A stretch of DNA of 42,659 nt from Bacteroidales bacterium UBA6828 (GCA_002452095.1 DKEG01000004.1:1-42659), one strand, 5' to 3'. Counted from the first letter of the stretch, positions 1-7,663 are shown. Numbers and translations are program-made. The notes: generated by a model from the letters alone, not told the origin.

Positions 1-11
1 AGAATAGTCGC

Positions 12-36
12 AACTATTCGGTTTTTCCGAATAGTT
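12..36. repeat. Perfect inverted repeat (10-bp arms, 5-base loop)
   Basis: AACTATTCGG at 12-21 and CCGAATAGTT at 27-36 are perfect complements around a TTTTT loop. No T-run follows, so it is not a typical intrinsic terminator on the plus strand. It could end a gene outside the window or serve as a protein-binding site of the element. Confidence 0.5.
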
Positions 37-67
37 CAAATGCTGGTCAGTATAAATGTTAAATTTA

Positions 68-115
68 TTCAAATTGATAATAAATTAACAAAATGGATTT
101 GCACAATTCAAATTG
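68..115. promoter_or_regulatory. Candidate operator: two direct copies of TTCAAATTG
   Basis: TTCAAATTG occurs at 68-76 and again at 107-115. The second copy lies between the two promoter boxes of the HTH-P63C gene, and the first lies just upstream. The position suits autorepression by the HTH protein, but this is inference from spacing only. Confidence 0.4.
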
Positions 116-129
116 TTAATTTAACTTTG
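98..129 (+). promoter_or_regulatory. Bacteroidetes-type promoter of the HTH-P63C gene
   Basis: TTTG at 98-101, a 20-base spacer, and TAACTTTG at 122-129 match the Bacteroidetes consensus exactly. Transcription would start around 134-137. That rules out the upstream in-frame GTG at 129 and supports ATG 156 as the start codon. Confidence 0.7.
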
Positions 130-155
130 TGGCGGATTTTTTAATTATACATACT

Positions 156-1211
156 ATGGAGAATTTAGTAAAACGAGTTTTAGACGAGAAAGGCATTACA
201 CAAAAGCAACTTGCAGAAATGTGTGATATGCAAGAGGTTAGTATCAGTAGGGCAGTTAATGGAAGTGCCACAAAGACGACCTTAAAACGCATTGCAAATG
301 CACTCAAAGTTTCTGTTACAGACTTACTTCCGAAGCAAATTATACGTTCAAAGTATGAGGGGAAATTGTTAATTGCTGAAATTGCAATGGAAGTTGCCGT
401 GCTTGAGGACGGAAGAAGAATTATCAAAACTGCCGATATATTCCGTGCGCTTGGAAGACCGCAAAGAGGCAATGCCCGCATAGATGGTGTACCTGTGTTT
501 ATTGATGCACAGAATTTGCAGCCATTCATATCCGAAGAATTGAGACAACTTTTTGAAAAAATCATATACATTGACAAAGTAGGAAAAGCCCAAGAGGGAT
601 ATGAAGCAACTATACTGCCAATGATATGTGATTTATATCTTGAAGCACGGAGACATGGCGTTATCAAGCAGTTAAACCAGTTGGAAGCCGCACAGAAAGC
701 GGAAATTTTGTTACGTTCCCTTGCTAAGGTTGGTATCATTGCATTGGTAGATGAAGCAACCGGCTATGATAAAGCAAAGCAGCGGACAAAGGACGAACTC
801 CAAAAGATACTGAACAAACTATTATTATCCGAAGCATCTCAATGGGTGAAAACCTTTGATGATACATTTTTCGAGGATTTATACAAAATGCACAAGTGGA
901 CTTGGCGTAGTGCCAACAAGCACCCGCAAATTGTGGGCTCTTTGATAAACGACATAGTATATGCGCGTCTTGCTCCGGGAGTACTGACTAAATTAAAAGA
1001 ACTCAATCCTAAGGATGAGCACGGAAATCGAAAGAAAAAACATCATCAGTTCCTAACCGAAGACATTGGAGTTCCCGAGTTGAAACAACACCTTGAAAAA
1101 ATTAGAGTGCTTGCGGTGGCAGCAAATTATGATTGGGTAAGATTTATGACTTTCCTTGATAGAGCCTGTCCTAAACAATATCAGCAACTGCCGATAGACT
1201 TTTACGAGTAA
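156..1211 (+). CDS. HTH regulator with P63C domain
   Basis: A 351-residue protein of the mobile element. Residues 1-60 form an XRE-like helix-turn-helix (ITQKQLAEMCDMQEVSISRA, then LKRIANALKVSVTDLL). The rest matches the phage P63C domain; I recognise LPMICDLYLEARRHG and the LAKVGIIALVDEATGY stretch, about residues 160-215, which is typical of that family. The molecular role of P63C is not established; members sit in phages and islands. ATG 156 is chosen over GTG 129 because the latter overlaps the -7 box. The gene has its own promoter and a strong terminator at 1233-1270, so it is probably a monocistronic, possibly self-controlling regulator. I am sure of the domain type, less so of the regulatory role. 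Confidence 0.85.
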   Translation: MENLVKRVLDEKGITQKQLAEMCDMQEVSISRAVNGSATKTTLKRIANALKVSVTDLLPKQIIRSKYEGKLLIAEIAMEVAVLEDGRRIIKTADIFRALGRPQRGNARIDGVPVFIDAQNLQPFISEELRQLFEKIIYIDKVGKAQEGYEATILPMICDLYLEARRHGVIKQLNQLEAAQKAEILLRSLAKVGIIALVDEATGYDKAKQRTKDELQKILNKLLLSEASQWVKTFDDTFFEDLYKMHKWTWRSANKHPQIVGSLINDIVYARLAPGVLTKLKELNPKDEHGNRKKKHHQFLTEDIGVPELKQHLEKIRVLAVAANYDWVRFMTFLDRACPKQYQQLPIDFYE

Positions 1212-1232
1212 GTGCAACTCTGCATCTCTAAT

Positions 1233-1270
1233 AAAGCGACTATTCTCAATATGAGTTTAGTCGCTTTTTT
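1233..1270 (+). terminator. Intrinsic terminator after the HTH-P63C gene
   Basis: AAAGCGACTA at 1233-1242 pairs perfectly with TAGTCGCTTT at 1258-1267 and runs into a T-stretch up to 1270. It starts 21 bases after the stop codon. Confidence 0.8.
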
Positions 1271-1303
1271 GTATGTATATAACTAATCAAAACAATAACG
1301 AAT

Positions 1304-1759
1304 ATGGAAACAATTCAAATTAACGGTAAGTCGTACCTAATCGACATTGAGAAAGCCACCGAGCAGGGTCTGCTCAAAGAAAAAGACAGCAAACCACGGA
1401 GTTGGGAAGAGTATACTACCTATTTTAGCCCCGAAAGGAGTTTTATTGTCAGTTCAACAGGTATCAATGATGACGAAGAATATCTTTGCGATTATGATAT
1501 GTTTAATTCCGTGGAAGAAGCCGAAGCATTCCTTGCTCTTGGCAAACTCATTCAACTCCGAGACGCTTGGTGGGGTGATTGGAGACCCGATTGGAAAGAA
1601 ATGAAATATAAGTATTGTATTTATAATTACAGTAATAATGTAAGGACAATATTTTATACAACTGCATCAAGTATATTGTCATTTCCCACCGAGAAAATGC
1701 GAGATGATTTCCTTGAAACTTTTCGAGACTTAATTGAACAAGCAAAGATGTTTTTATGA
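1304..1759 (+). CDS. Hypothetical protein of the mobile element
   Basis: 151 residues, function not recognised. It starts METIQINGK after an A-rich leader. The middle has a tryptophan-rich segment WWGDWRPDW followed by KYKYCIYNY, and the end is an acidic helix. There is no signal peptide or membrane segment, so it is probably cytoplasmic. Its TGA stop is one base before the dUTPase ATG, so it heads a tight cassette running to 3759. Such proteins occur among early genes of Bacteroides phages and islands in my memory, but I cannot assign a named family. Confidence 0.75.
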   Translation: METIQINGKSYLIDIEKATEQGLLKEKDSKPRSWEEYTTYFSPERSFIVSSTGINDDEEYLCDYDMFNSVEEAEAFLALGKLIQLRDAWWGDWRPDWKEMKYKYCIYNYSNNVRTIFYTTASSILSFPTEKMRDDFLETFRDLIEQAKMFL

Positions 1760-1760
1760 T

Positions 1761-2282
1761 ATGGAAAATCTAAAAGTAAAAATCAAGCGTCTGAATAAAG
1801 ACGCAGTAATCCCCGCCTACGCACACGCAACGGACGCAGGTATGGATTTGGTAGCCACAAGCAAGACTACAGAGGGGAACGGTATTGTAACCTATGGTAC
1901 TGGCATAGCGGTAGAGATACCGCAAGGATATGTCGGGCTTGTGTTCCCACGCAGCAGCAACTATAAGAAAGACCTGTTGCTGACAAATGGCGTAGGTGTG
2001 ATTGATAGCGGTTATCGTGGAGAGATAATGTTCAAGTATAAAACCACTATTATGCAAGCAGTCTTGCGTAATTTTTGTGATAGGCTCAGACTATTATTCG
2101 CAGGTTCGCGAGGTGGTAAACAAAATGCTGTTATTGAGGCATGGCATAATTGCGAGTACAATATAGGCGACCGTGTCGGACAACTGATTATTATCCCTTA
2201 CCCGAAAGTCGAGTTCGAGGAGGTTGATGAGTTGTCGGACAGCGACAGAGGTGCAAACGGATATGGTTCTACTGGAAATTAG
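1761..2282 (+). CDS. dut: dUTP diphosphatase (trimeric dUTPase)
   Basis: Hydrolyses dUTP to dUMP and pyrophosphate, limiting uracil in DNA and supplying dTMP synthesis. 173 residues from ATG 1761, the first ATG after the previous stop; the TTG at 1734 lies inside the previous gene. All five motifs are present: ATDAGMDL (23-30), PRSS (63-66), GVIDSGYRGEI (79-89), GDRVGQLII (136-144) and RGANGYGSTG (163-172). Motifs 3 and 4 are separated by about 46 residues where the family usually has fewer than 20, so there is an insert of roughly 28 residues containing several Arg/Lys and the sequence AGSRGGK. It is located in the element, so probably a phage- or island-type dUTPase. The next gene starts two bases after its stop. 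Confidence 0.92.
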   Translation: MENLKVKIKRLNKDAVIPAYAHATDAGMDLVATSKTTEGNGIVTYGTGIAVEIPQGYVGLVFPRSSNYKKDLLLTNGVGVIDSGYRGEIMFKYKTTIMQAVLRNFCDRLRLLFAGSRGGKQNAVIEAWHNCEYNIGDRVGQLIIIPYPKVEFEEVDELSDSDRGANGYGSTGN

Positions 2283-2284
2283 TT

Positions 2285-3088
2285 ATGGAAACAGACAACA
2301 TCTACAACCAAGACTGCCTTATCGGAATGAAAGAAATTCCAGATGAGAGCATAGATTTGGTAGCAACGGACTGCCCGTACAGAATTGTCGGTGGCGGTTC
2401 GGGTAATTCCGACCACGAGCCGAGCGGTATTCTCAACAAACAGCGGGAGTACATCACCAAAGACGGCGTTGTGTTCAAGAAAGGCACAAAGCATATCAAT
2501 CTATGCGGTGTGTTTGATGACAGAGTGGGCGATGTCCGTGCAGGCAAACTCTTTACCCACAACGATATTACGTTTTCCGAGTGGTTGCCCGATGTTTACC
2601 GAGTACTGAAAAAAGGTACACACTGCTACATAATGGTCAATGCACGCAATCTCAAAGAACTGCAAACGGAAGCAGAGAAAGTAGGATTTGTCTTTCAAAA
2701 CCTGTTGGTGTGGCGCAAACAAAACGCCACACCAAACAAATACTATATGAACCAGTTAGAGTTTATCCTAATGCTGCGCAAAGGGGCTGCCAAGAATGTA
2801 AACGATATGGGTATGAGCAACTGTCTAACCTGCCCGAACATTATGGGCAAAGGAGGCAAAGGACATCACCCGACAGAGAAACCTGTTGCACTAATGGAGA
2901 CGCTAATCCGACAAAGCAGTAATGAGGGCGACATCGTGTTAGACCCATTCGCAGGCGGTGGCAGCACACTCATTGCAGCCAAGCGATTGGAGAGACACTA
3001 TATCGGTTTTGAGATAGACAAACAATACTATGATATTGCATATAACAGGCTATACAGAGAGCCGCAACAAACAGCAATGTTTAACTAA
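2285..3088 (+). CDS. Orphan DNA methyltransferase (beta class, N4/N6 type)
   Basis: Transfers a methyl group from S-adenosylmethionine to an exocyclic amino group of adenine or cytosine in DNA. 267 residues. The catalytic motif IV comes first and reads DCPY (29-32), a variant of DPPY; the target-recognition part follows; HPTEKP (about 195-200) and the SAM-binding motif LDPFAGGG (219-226) come last, the order of the beta class. No restriction endonuclease lies in the adjoining genes, so it is an orphan, probably protecting the element or marking its DNA. It is translated just after dUTPase, with a gap of two bases. Confidence 0.9.
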   Translation: METDNIYNQDCLIGMKEIPDESIDLVATDCPYRIVGGGSGNSDHEPSGILNKQREYITKDGVVFKKGTKHINLCGVFDDRVGDVRAGKLFTHNDITFSEWLPDVYRVLKKGTHCYIMVNARNLKELQTEAEKVGFVFQNLLVWRKQNATPNKYYMNQLEFILMLRKGAAKNVNDMGMSNCLTCPNIMGKGGKGHHPTEKPVALMETLIRQSSNEGDIVLDPFAGGGSTLIAAKRLERHYIGFEIDKQYYDIAYNRLYREPQQTAMFN

Positions 3089-3106
3089 ACGAAATAATAT
3101 CGTATA

Positions 3107-3418
3107 ATGAACAGACAACTAATCATTGACAATGTCGTTAAGGACATCAAATGCGGAAACTACAAACGTGCCTATGTAGGAGAAACAAAAGAAGCCGCTC
3201 CAACGGCAAAATTCACATTGGATAACGGATTTACCGCTCAAATTACGCAAGGAAAGGGTATGTCTATTTTGCTACAAGTGTACGAGCAGGATTTGCAGGG
3301 AATAGATTTCGCCGAAGCCGCTCAATACGCTTGCGAAGACCAAGTGAGACGTGCCGAACTCAAACTTAAAGACAAACAGCAAATACGTGATAATTTTGCA
3401 AAACAATTTCACCAATAA
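3107..3418 (+). CDS. Hypothetical protein of the mobile element
   Basis: 103 residues, no recognised family. The N-terminal half predicts beta structure (AKFTLDNGFTAQITQGKG), and the C-terminal half is a charged helix (QVRRAELKLKDKQQIRDNFA). It is soluble, with no signal peptide. It lies 18 bases after the methyltransferase and 11 before the next gene, so it is part of the same transcript. Confidence 0.7.
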   Translation: MNRQLIIDNVVKDIKCGNYKRAYVGETKEAAPTAKFTLDNGFTAQITQGKGMSILLQVYEQDLQGIDFAEAAQYACEDQVRRAELKLKDKQQIRDNFAKQFHQ

Positions 3419-3429
3419 AAACAACAATT

Positions 3430-3759
3430 ATGGATAACAAAGACATTCGAATCGCTATGAGCGAAATGCAGGAAAACGCAATCCTAAATGCTTATGCAGT
3501 GATTGCAGTACTCGGTCTGAAACAAGACGAAGTCTCCGAAAGTAAAGCCCACGAATTATATGGGCGCAGTTGGATTAAAACACGTACCAAAGCAGGGCTT
3601 TTGCACTATACACGGCAGGGCGATACTATTCGGTCAGCCAAAGTATATTCCCGATTTGAGATAGAGGCTCTCAAACGCTCCGAGAAATGTATCGCCGAAA
3701 AGTACAAGCAAGCCGCAGAGGCATTGCAACAATTAGAGACGCATGCGGATGCAAGATAA
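3430..3759 (+). CDS. Small DNA-binding-like protein, possible excisionase
   Basis: 109 residues. The central segment (SKAHELYGRSWIKTRTKAGL followed by basic residues and YSRFEIEALK) resembles the compact winged-helix fold of MerR/excisionase-like proteins, in which an Arg-rich helix is followed by a small hairpin and a final helix. It is next to the integrase and convergent with it (14-base gap), a usual place for a directionality factor. Function is inferred from pattern and position only. Confidence 0.6.
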   Translation: MDNKDIRIAMSEMQENAILNAYAVIAVLGLKQDEVSESKAHELYGRSWIKTRTKAGLLHYTRQGDTIRSAKVYSRFEIEALKRSEKCIAEKYKQAAEALQQLETHADAR

Positions 3760-3773
3760 CGCTGATTGTTAGG

Positions 3774-5000
3774 CTATTCAATGTTCCTCTGTCGCAAGTA
3801 GAAACTCCAATCGAAAAGCGATAGCAATTTCTCATTTGCCCGCCATATATGTGTATAGTCGTGCCTTATGTATGTGTCGGTGGTTGCAAGGCTCTGTGGT
3901 ACAGAGTGGTTAAGCATATCATTGACCGTCATAAAATCAACACCGCATATATTGCGGGCAAATGATGCCATGGAATGGCGTGCGGAATAAAATACATAAT
4001 TATCCTCAACCCCCGCCGCTTTGAGAATATCGTGCATTCTGCTAAAAATAGTCGCCCCGCGTGTATGTGTACCAAAGCCTATCAAATAATCGCTCTTATC
4101 AGCATATTTGTCAATGATAATCTGTGCAACATCGCTCAACTTAATTTGTATTTCAGCGTCAGCCCCCATTCTGTTCTCCACTTTCTTTCTGCGGTACGTT
4201 AGGACACCATCCTTAACATTGGACTTCTTTAGTCGTATTAAATCGGCAGGGTTTGTACCGCAAGTTATGAATGAGAAAACAAACATATCCTTTACGAAAT
4301 CAAAACCCCATACTCCCTTATACGGACAATCTATAACCCGCTGCATTTCGTCTGTTGTCTTAAACGCACGCGGGCTTCTGCTTACTTTTGTCCGTTTGTA
4401 AAAATCAAAACAATCATACTTGACAATCTCAATGCCCGCCTCTTTGTCGTTCAGTTCTTTCTCTGCCATTCGGTACATTGTATGTAACAATTCGATGTAA
4501 GAGTCAGCAGTTGATTGGTTACGATGTTTTTTCAAATGTTGCTGATATTGGAGTATGAGGGATTTTTTCATCATCTCAAACGGAATAACATCTCTGCCTA
4601 CAAATTTAATAAACGTATTTAGGACATAGATGTAGCGTTTGCCTGTCAGTTCCCTACCCTTTTCGTTCATTATACTCTCGGCTTTCTGCCTTGCGAAAGC
4701 GACAAAATCAATGTTATTATTCTTGCGTTCGAGCAATGATATTACACTATCCACATCAAGGTCTGCAATGGAAAAGCCGAGTTCATTATTCTTTTGGCGC
4801 AAAACCTTGATTTCCTCATTTACCTTATCAAGGACATATTGGTTCTTGATTTTCCCCGTCTTTGACACATCGGAGGCAGGAATGAAAAACGGAGTGGATT
4901 TGTACCTTGATTTGCGATTATGCGTGATACGTATCTTAACATTATACGTTCCGTCTTTCTTTTTGTCGCTTGTTTTTACGACTACGCTAAAAGTTGCCAT
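3774..5000 (-). CDS. Tyrosine recombinase/integrase lacking the first catalytic Arg
   Basis: 408 residues, catalyses site-specific integration and excision of the element. It has an N-terminal arm-binding domain (1-70), a SAM-like core-binding domain (about 95-195) and a catalytic domain (210-395). Visible catalytic residues are the Lys in YRRKK (about 272), Arg341-His342 in SARHSMASFA, His365 in LNHS and the nucleophile Tyr377 in TDTYIR. The position where most family members have the first Arg (GxR) reads CGTNPADL, that is Asn250. Loss of this Arg is known for IntDOT of CTnDOT, so the enzyme may share that mechanism. Its own promoter overlaps a palindrome at 5048-5081. Confidence 0.92.
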   Translation of the reverse strand: MATFSVVVKTSDKKKDGTYNVKIRITHNRKSRYKSTPFFIPASDVSKTGKIKNQYVLDKVNEEIKVLRQKNNELGFSIADLDVDSVISLLERKNNNIDFVAFARQKAESIMNEKGRELTGKRYIYVLNTFIKFVGRDVIPFEMMKKSLILQYQQHLKKHRNQSTADSYIELLHTMYRMAEKELNDKEAGIEIVKYDCFDFYKRTKVSRSPRAFKTTDEMQRVIDCPYKGVWGFDFVKDMFVFSFITCGTNPADLIRLKKSNVKDGVLTYRRKKVENRMGADAEIQIKLSDVAQIIIDKYADKSDYLIGFGTHTRGATIFSRMHDILKAAGVEDNYVFYSARHSMASFARNICGVDFMTVNDMLNHSVPQSLATTDTYIRHDYTHIWRANEKLLSLFDWSFYLRQRNIE

Positions 5001-5047
5001 AATCTATTGATTTTTAGAATGATTGTTTCCGACAACATTTCTCAAAC

Positions 5048-5081
5048 ATTCCGAAAACATTTGTGTGCAAATGTACGGAAT
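5048..5081. promoter_or_regulatory. Palindromic operator over the integrase promoter
   Basis: ATTCCG (5048-5053), ACATTTG (5057-5063), a TGTG centre, CAAATGT (5068-5074) and CGGAAT (5076-5081) form a 13-bp imperfect dyad. Its right half is the -7 box of the integrase promoter on the minus strand. A repressor bound here would block transcription. The binding protein is unknown; the HTH-P63C protein is a candidate. Confidence 0.55.
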
Positions 5082-5099
5082 ATCTTTGATATTTCCAAA
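5068..5099 (-). promoter_or_regulatory. Promoter of the integrase gene
   Basis: Read on the minus strand: TTTG (complement of 5096-5099), 20-base spacer, TACATTTG (complement of 5068-5075). It is a perfect match to the Bacteroidetes consensus and leaves a leader of roughly 60 bases before ATG 5000. Confidence 0.7.
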
Positions 5100-5187
5100 T
5101 AGTACCGCACCATAAATTCCGTTCTATAATCGAATATGCCGTATTTGTGGAGAATTTTGAAGATGTGAAATAAAGATATAGCAAAAT

Positions 5188-5218
5188 TTTGATATGTGCA
5201 AAAAAAGTCGTAATTTTG
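5188..5218 (+). promoter_or_regulatory. Promoter of ssb
   Basis: TTTG at 5188-5191, a 19-base spacer, TAATTTTG at 5211-5218. The leader to ATG 5278 is about 55 bases and ends in an A-rich stretch without Shine-Dalgarno. Confidence 0.75.
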
Positions 5219-5277
5219 CGGCAAATATGCACGAAGCACAATTTTTATTCATGACCTAAATAAAAACTGACCAAACT

Positions 5278-5718
5278 ATGTCATCTGTAAACAAAGTCAT
5301 TCTCATCGGGAACGTGGGTTCCGACCCTGAAGTACGCTACCTTGACCGCGGCGTAGCCATTGCCAATTTCAACCTTGCCACCACCGAGCGCGGTTACACA
5401 ATGCAAAACGGCACGCAAGTGCCCGACAAAACCGACTGGCACGCCATTGTACTCTGGCGCAACCTCGCCGAATGGGCAGAACGCTATGTGCGCAAAGGTA
5501 TGAAAGTATATGTAGAAGGCAAACTGCAGACCCGCACTTGGGAGAAAGACGGGCAGATTCGCCGCAAAACCGAAGTGATTGCAGAGAATGTGCAAATATT
5601 GTACCGCCCCGCGGAATACCAAAATACAGGACGCAACAACGCAGACACCACCCCCGCAGAAAACACTACCGAACCGGCAGGCGACAACGACGGATTCCAA
5701 GAAGAGAACATATTCTAA
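5278..5718 (+). CDS. ssb: Single-stranded DNA-binding protein
   Basis: 146 residues. An OB-fold (about 1-112) binds single-stranded DNA during replication and repair: VNKVILIGNVGSDPEVRYL at the start, DWHAIVLW in the middle, YVEGKLQTRTW later. A disordered polar linker follows, ending in the acidic tip EENIF, which in this family recruits partner enzymes; the more common ending is DDLPF or DDDIPF. It is the first chromosomal gene to the right of the element and the first gene of a probable operon reaching 8679. Confidence 0.96.
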   Translation: MSSVNKVILIGNVGSDPEVRYLDRGVAIANFNLATTERGYTMQNGTQVPDKTDWHAIVLWRNLAEWAERYVRKGMKVYVEGKLQTRTWEKDGQIRRKTEVIAENVQILYRPAEYQNTGRNNADTTPAENTTEPAGDNDGFQEENIF

Positions 5719-5763
5719 CCCTGACAGGGAAAACGTTAATCGTGTCATTAAGACGTTAATTTT

Positions 5764-6723
5764 ATGAGCAATAAGGAGCGTTTCATCGAATGGGCAAAAG
5801 AGCAGGAGTATATGCCGCTGACCATGCAGCCATGGTGGATGGATGCGGTATGTGCAGGAAAAGAATGGGACGTCCTGATTGCAGAAGACACTGATGGGAA
5901 AATACAGGCAGTTCTCCCCTATCTGCTCCGTAAAAGAGCATGGATGCGGTATATCGTTATGCCGCAAGAGACGCAGATTGGCGGAATATGGGTAGCCGCA
6001 GAGATTACAGAAGATAAATGGAAGACCGCCGAAGTATGCCGCCGGTTGAGCGAACAATTAGACCGGTTGCACCTGTCGTACTACTATCAGCAATACCCTG
6101 CAGGCAGCCTGTGCGTGGATGCCATGCGGGCATTGGGCTTTAAGACAAGAGAACGCGTAACATACCGCATAGAGGACTTGAGCGACCTGAATAAAGTAAT
6201 TGACAATTTCTCCAAAAACAAGAAGCGCCAACTACAACGGGCATTGAGTCTGCACGCGGAGCGGGGTATGTCGCCCGAAGATTTCTACCGTTTCCATTCG
6301 CATTGTATGACGGAACAGCGCAAACAGTTGACCTATTCGCGAGAGTTTTTTATGGTATTGGAACGCAAGGCGCAGCGAAACGGGCAATGCGAGATTCTAT
6401 GTATCAAAAACGCCGATGGCGAAGTATGTGCAGCCGCGTTCTTGGTATGGGACAACCGGCTGATGTATTACCTGATCCCCTGCTATAGTCTGGAACACAA
6501 GAACTCCGGCGCCGGAGCACTACTGGTGCTGGAATCAATCAAGTTGGCACGGGAAAAACAAGTGGTGTTCGATTTTGAAGGAAGCATGATACGCGGGGTA
6601 GCCAACCACTACAAGCAGTTCGGCAGCACCCCGACCATCTACTACAGTGTAGAGAAATACTATAAACCATTGTTTCGATTGGCAGTCTGGTGGAACAAAA
6701 TCAGGGAGTTGAGATACCGGTAA
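5764..6723 (+). CDS. FemAB/GNAT-like acyltransferase
   Basis: 319 residues, soluble. The C-terminal half (about 160-300) matches the BioF2-like/FemAB-related acetyltransferase fold: FSKNKKRQLQRAL, then FYRFHSHC, a beta-strand pair around CAAAFLVWDNRLMYYLIP, the SGAGALLVLESIKLA helix and VFDFEGSM. Related enzymes transfer acyl or aminoacyl groups onto peptidoglycan or polysaccharide precursors. The substrate cannot be read from the sequence. The gene is 45 bases after ssb and 27 bases before DUF3791, so likely cotranscribed. The downstream glycosyltransferase and convergent flippase suggest a cell-envelope role, which is inference. Confidence 0.8.
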   Translation: MSNKERFIEWAKEQEYMPLTMQPWWMDAVCAGKEWDVLIAEDTDGKIQAVLPYLLRKRAWMRYIVMPQETQIGGIWVAAEITEDKWKTAEVCRRLSEQLDRLHLSYYYQQYPAGSLCVDAMRALGFKTRERVTYRIEDLSDLNKVIDNFSKNKKRQLQRALSLHAERGMSPEDFYRFHSHCMTEQRKQLTYSREFFMVLERKAQRNGQCEILCIKNADGEVCAAAFLVWDNRLMYYLIPCYSLEHKNSGAGALLVLESIKLAREKQVVFDFEGSMIRGVANHYKQFGSTPTIYYSVEKYYKPLFRLAVWWNKIRELRYR

Positions 6724-6750
6724 GGCAGAATGGATAATGTAGGATGTAAG

Positions 6751-6975
6751 ATGGACAAACACACCCAAGATATTGCCTATTTTTTGTCGTTTTGCATTGA
6801 GCAGTACAAACACCGCAAACACATCAGCGGCTATGAAGCGATGACGCACTTGAAACAAACAGGTGTATTGCGGTATTTAGCCGATAATTTTGAGATATTA
6901 CACACCCAAAGCGCACAGTGGATAATGGAAGATATTGAAGAGTTTATGCGAATACATCAAAGCGAAACAATATGA
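6751..6975 (+). CDS. DUF3791 family protein, putative antitoxin-side partner
   Basis: 74 residues from ATG 6751; an earlier in-frame ATG at 6730 would add seven residues lacking family similarity. The pattern FLSFCIEQYKHRKHISGYEA, then TGVLRYLADNFEILHTQ and IMEDIEEFM, is that of DUF3791. This small helical family is usually encoded beside DUF3990. The last base pairs overlap the DUF3990 start (ATGA). Its role is not established; the adjacency suggests a modulator or antitoxin of the DUF3990 enzyme. Confidence 0.8.
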   Translation: MDKHTQDIAYFLSFCIEQYKHRKHISGYEAMTHLKQTGVLRYLADNFEILHTQSAQWIMEDIEEFMRIHQSETI

Positions 6976-7457
6976 TTATCTACCACGGAAGTTTAGACAT
7001 AGTAGCACACCCCGAGATACGCACGCCTAACCGAACCCTTGATTATGGTTCGGGCTTCTATACCACCACCTCATTTGAACAAGCAGCAATGTGGGTAAAG
7101 CGGAAAATGCAAGAATACAAGACCAGTAAGGGATATGTTAACTGCTATGAATTGAATCTACCTGAAAATTCCACGTTTTCCATATTACGTTTTGACTCTC
7201 CAACTGAAGAGTGGTTGGATTTTGTAATGCGAAACCGGACAGACAAGACTTTCCGCCATACTTTTGATATTGTTTACGGACCGGTAGCAAACGACAGAGT
7301 ATATACGGCTTTTGCATTATATGAAAGCGGACTGCTCAACAAACAGAGCCTGGTCGCCGAACTAAAAACATACACATTGGTTGATCAGTATCTGTTTCAC
7401 ACTCCACAGTCGTTGGATTGTCTATCTTTCATTGAAGCAAAAGCAATAATGCTATGA
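6972..7457 (+). CDS. DUF3990 protein, ADP-ribosyltransferase-like (putative toxin)
   Basis: 161 residues. IIYHGS at the N-terminus, GSGFYTTTSFEQAAMW about residue 28-43 and GPVANDRVYTAF about residue 103-114 are DUF3990 signatures. As I recall, this family belongs to the ADP-ribosyltransferase fold, so YHGS and GFYTT would line the NAD pocket. There is no signal peptide, so it acts in the cytoplasm; the target is unknown. It is translationally coupled on both sides by 4-base ATGA overlaps, with DUF3791 before it and a 69-residue partner after it. The arrangement resembles a three-gene toxin-antitoxin or defence module. Family call fairly sure; enzymatic activity is inference. Confidence 0.78.
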   Translation: MIIYHGSLDIVAHPEIRTPNRTLDYGSGFYTTTSFEQAAMWVKRKMQEYKTSKGYVNCYELNLPENSTFSILRFDSPTEEWLDFVMRNRTDKTFRHTFDIVYGPVANDRVYTAFALYESGLLNKQSLVAELKTYTLVDQYLFHTPQSLDCLSFIEAKAIML

Positions 7458-7663
7458 GTAGTACCATTACGCAAAATAATTTATATTTGATCATTCCTGC
7501 CAAAGTCAGTCGTATGGCGGATATGCTTGTGGATGATAGGCACATAGGTATAGAAGATGCCATTTGCCAAATCTACCAATCGGCAGTATATCAGCAATTA
7601 GAGAAAGAAAACACAAAGTTGTGGCACGAAGGTCCCGTGGCTCTCTATCAACGACTGGTATGA
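7454..7663 (+). CDS. Small partner of the DUF3791/DUF3990 cassette
   Basis: 69 residues. NNLYLIIPAKVSRMADML, an acidic helix, IYQSAVYQQLEKENTKLW and GPVALYQRL resemble short proteins that I recall beside DUF3990 in Bacteroidales; they look like compact helical antitoxins. The start codon overlaps the DUF3990 stop and its own stop overlaps the glycosyltransferase start, both as ATGA. No named domain is assigned. Confidence 0.7.
   Translation: MSSTITQNNLYLIIPAKVSRMADMLVDDRHIGIEDAICQIYQSAVYQQLEKENTKLWHEGPVALYQRLV

Larger units (their letters stand above)
1..5100. mobile_element. Integrated genetic element, right portion (left end outside the window)
   Basis: The stretch carries phage/island-type genes: an HTH-P63C regulator, dUTPase, orphan DNA methyltransferase, an excisionase-like small protein and a tyrosine integrase reading inward from the right edge. 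It looks AT-richer than the DNA after ssb. No structural phage genes, relaxase or tRNA target are visible. The right boundary must lie between the integrase promoter (about 5100) and the ssb promoter (5188), but I found no direct repeat proving an att core, and the left end is not in the window. It could be a prophage remnant, a satellite or a small integrative element. Confidence 0.75.

Noticed and set aside
12..36. Intrinsic terminator at the left edge
   Set aside because: The stem is perfect but the bases after it are CAAATGC rather than a T-run; kept only as an inverted repeat.
116..739. Minus-strand ORF of 207 residues opposite the HTH-P63C gene
   Set aside because: Shadow of a well-supported gene with promoter, domains and terminator on the plus strand; its sequence has no recognisable domain.
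5719..5763. Two ACGTTAAT copies between ssb and the acyltransferase gene as an operator or att site
   Set aside because: Eight-base matches in a short AT-rich gap are easily due to chance, and no symmetry or promoter accompanies them.
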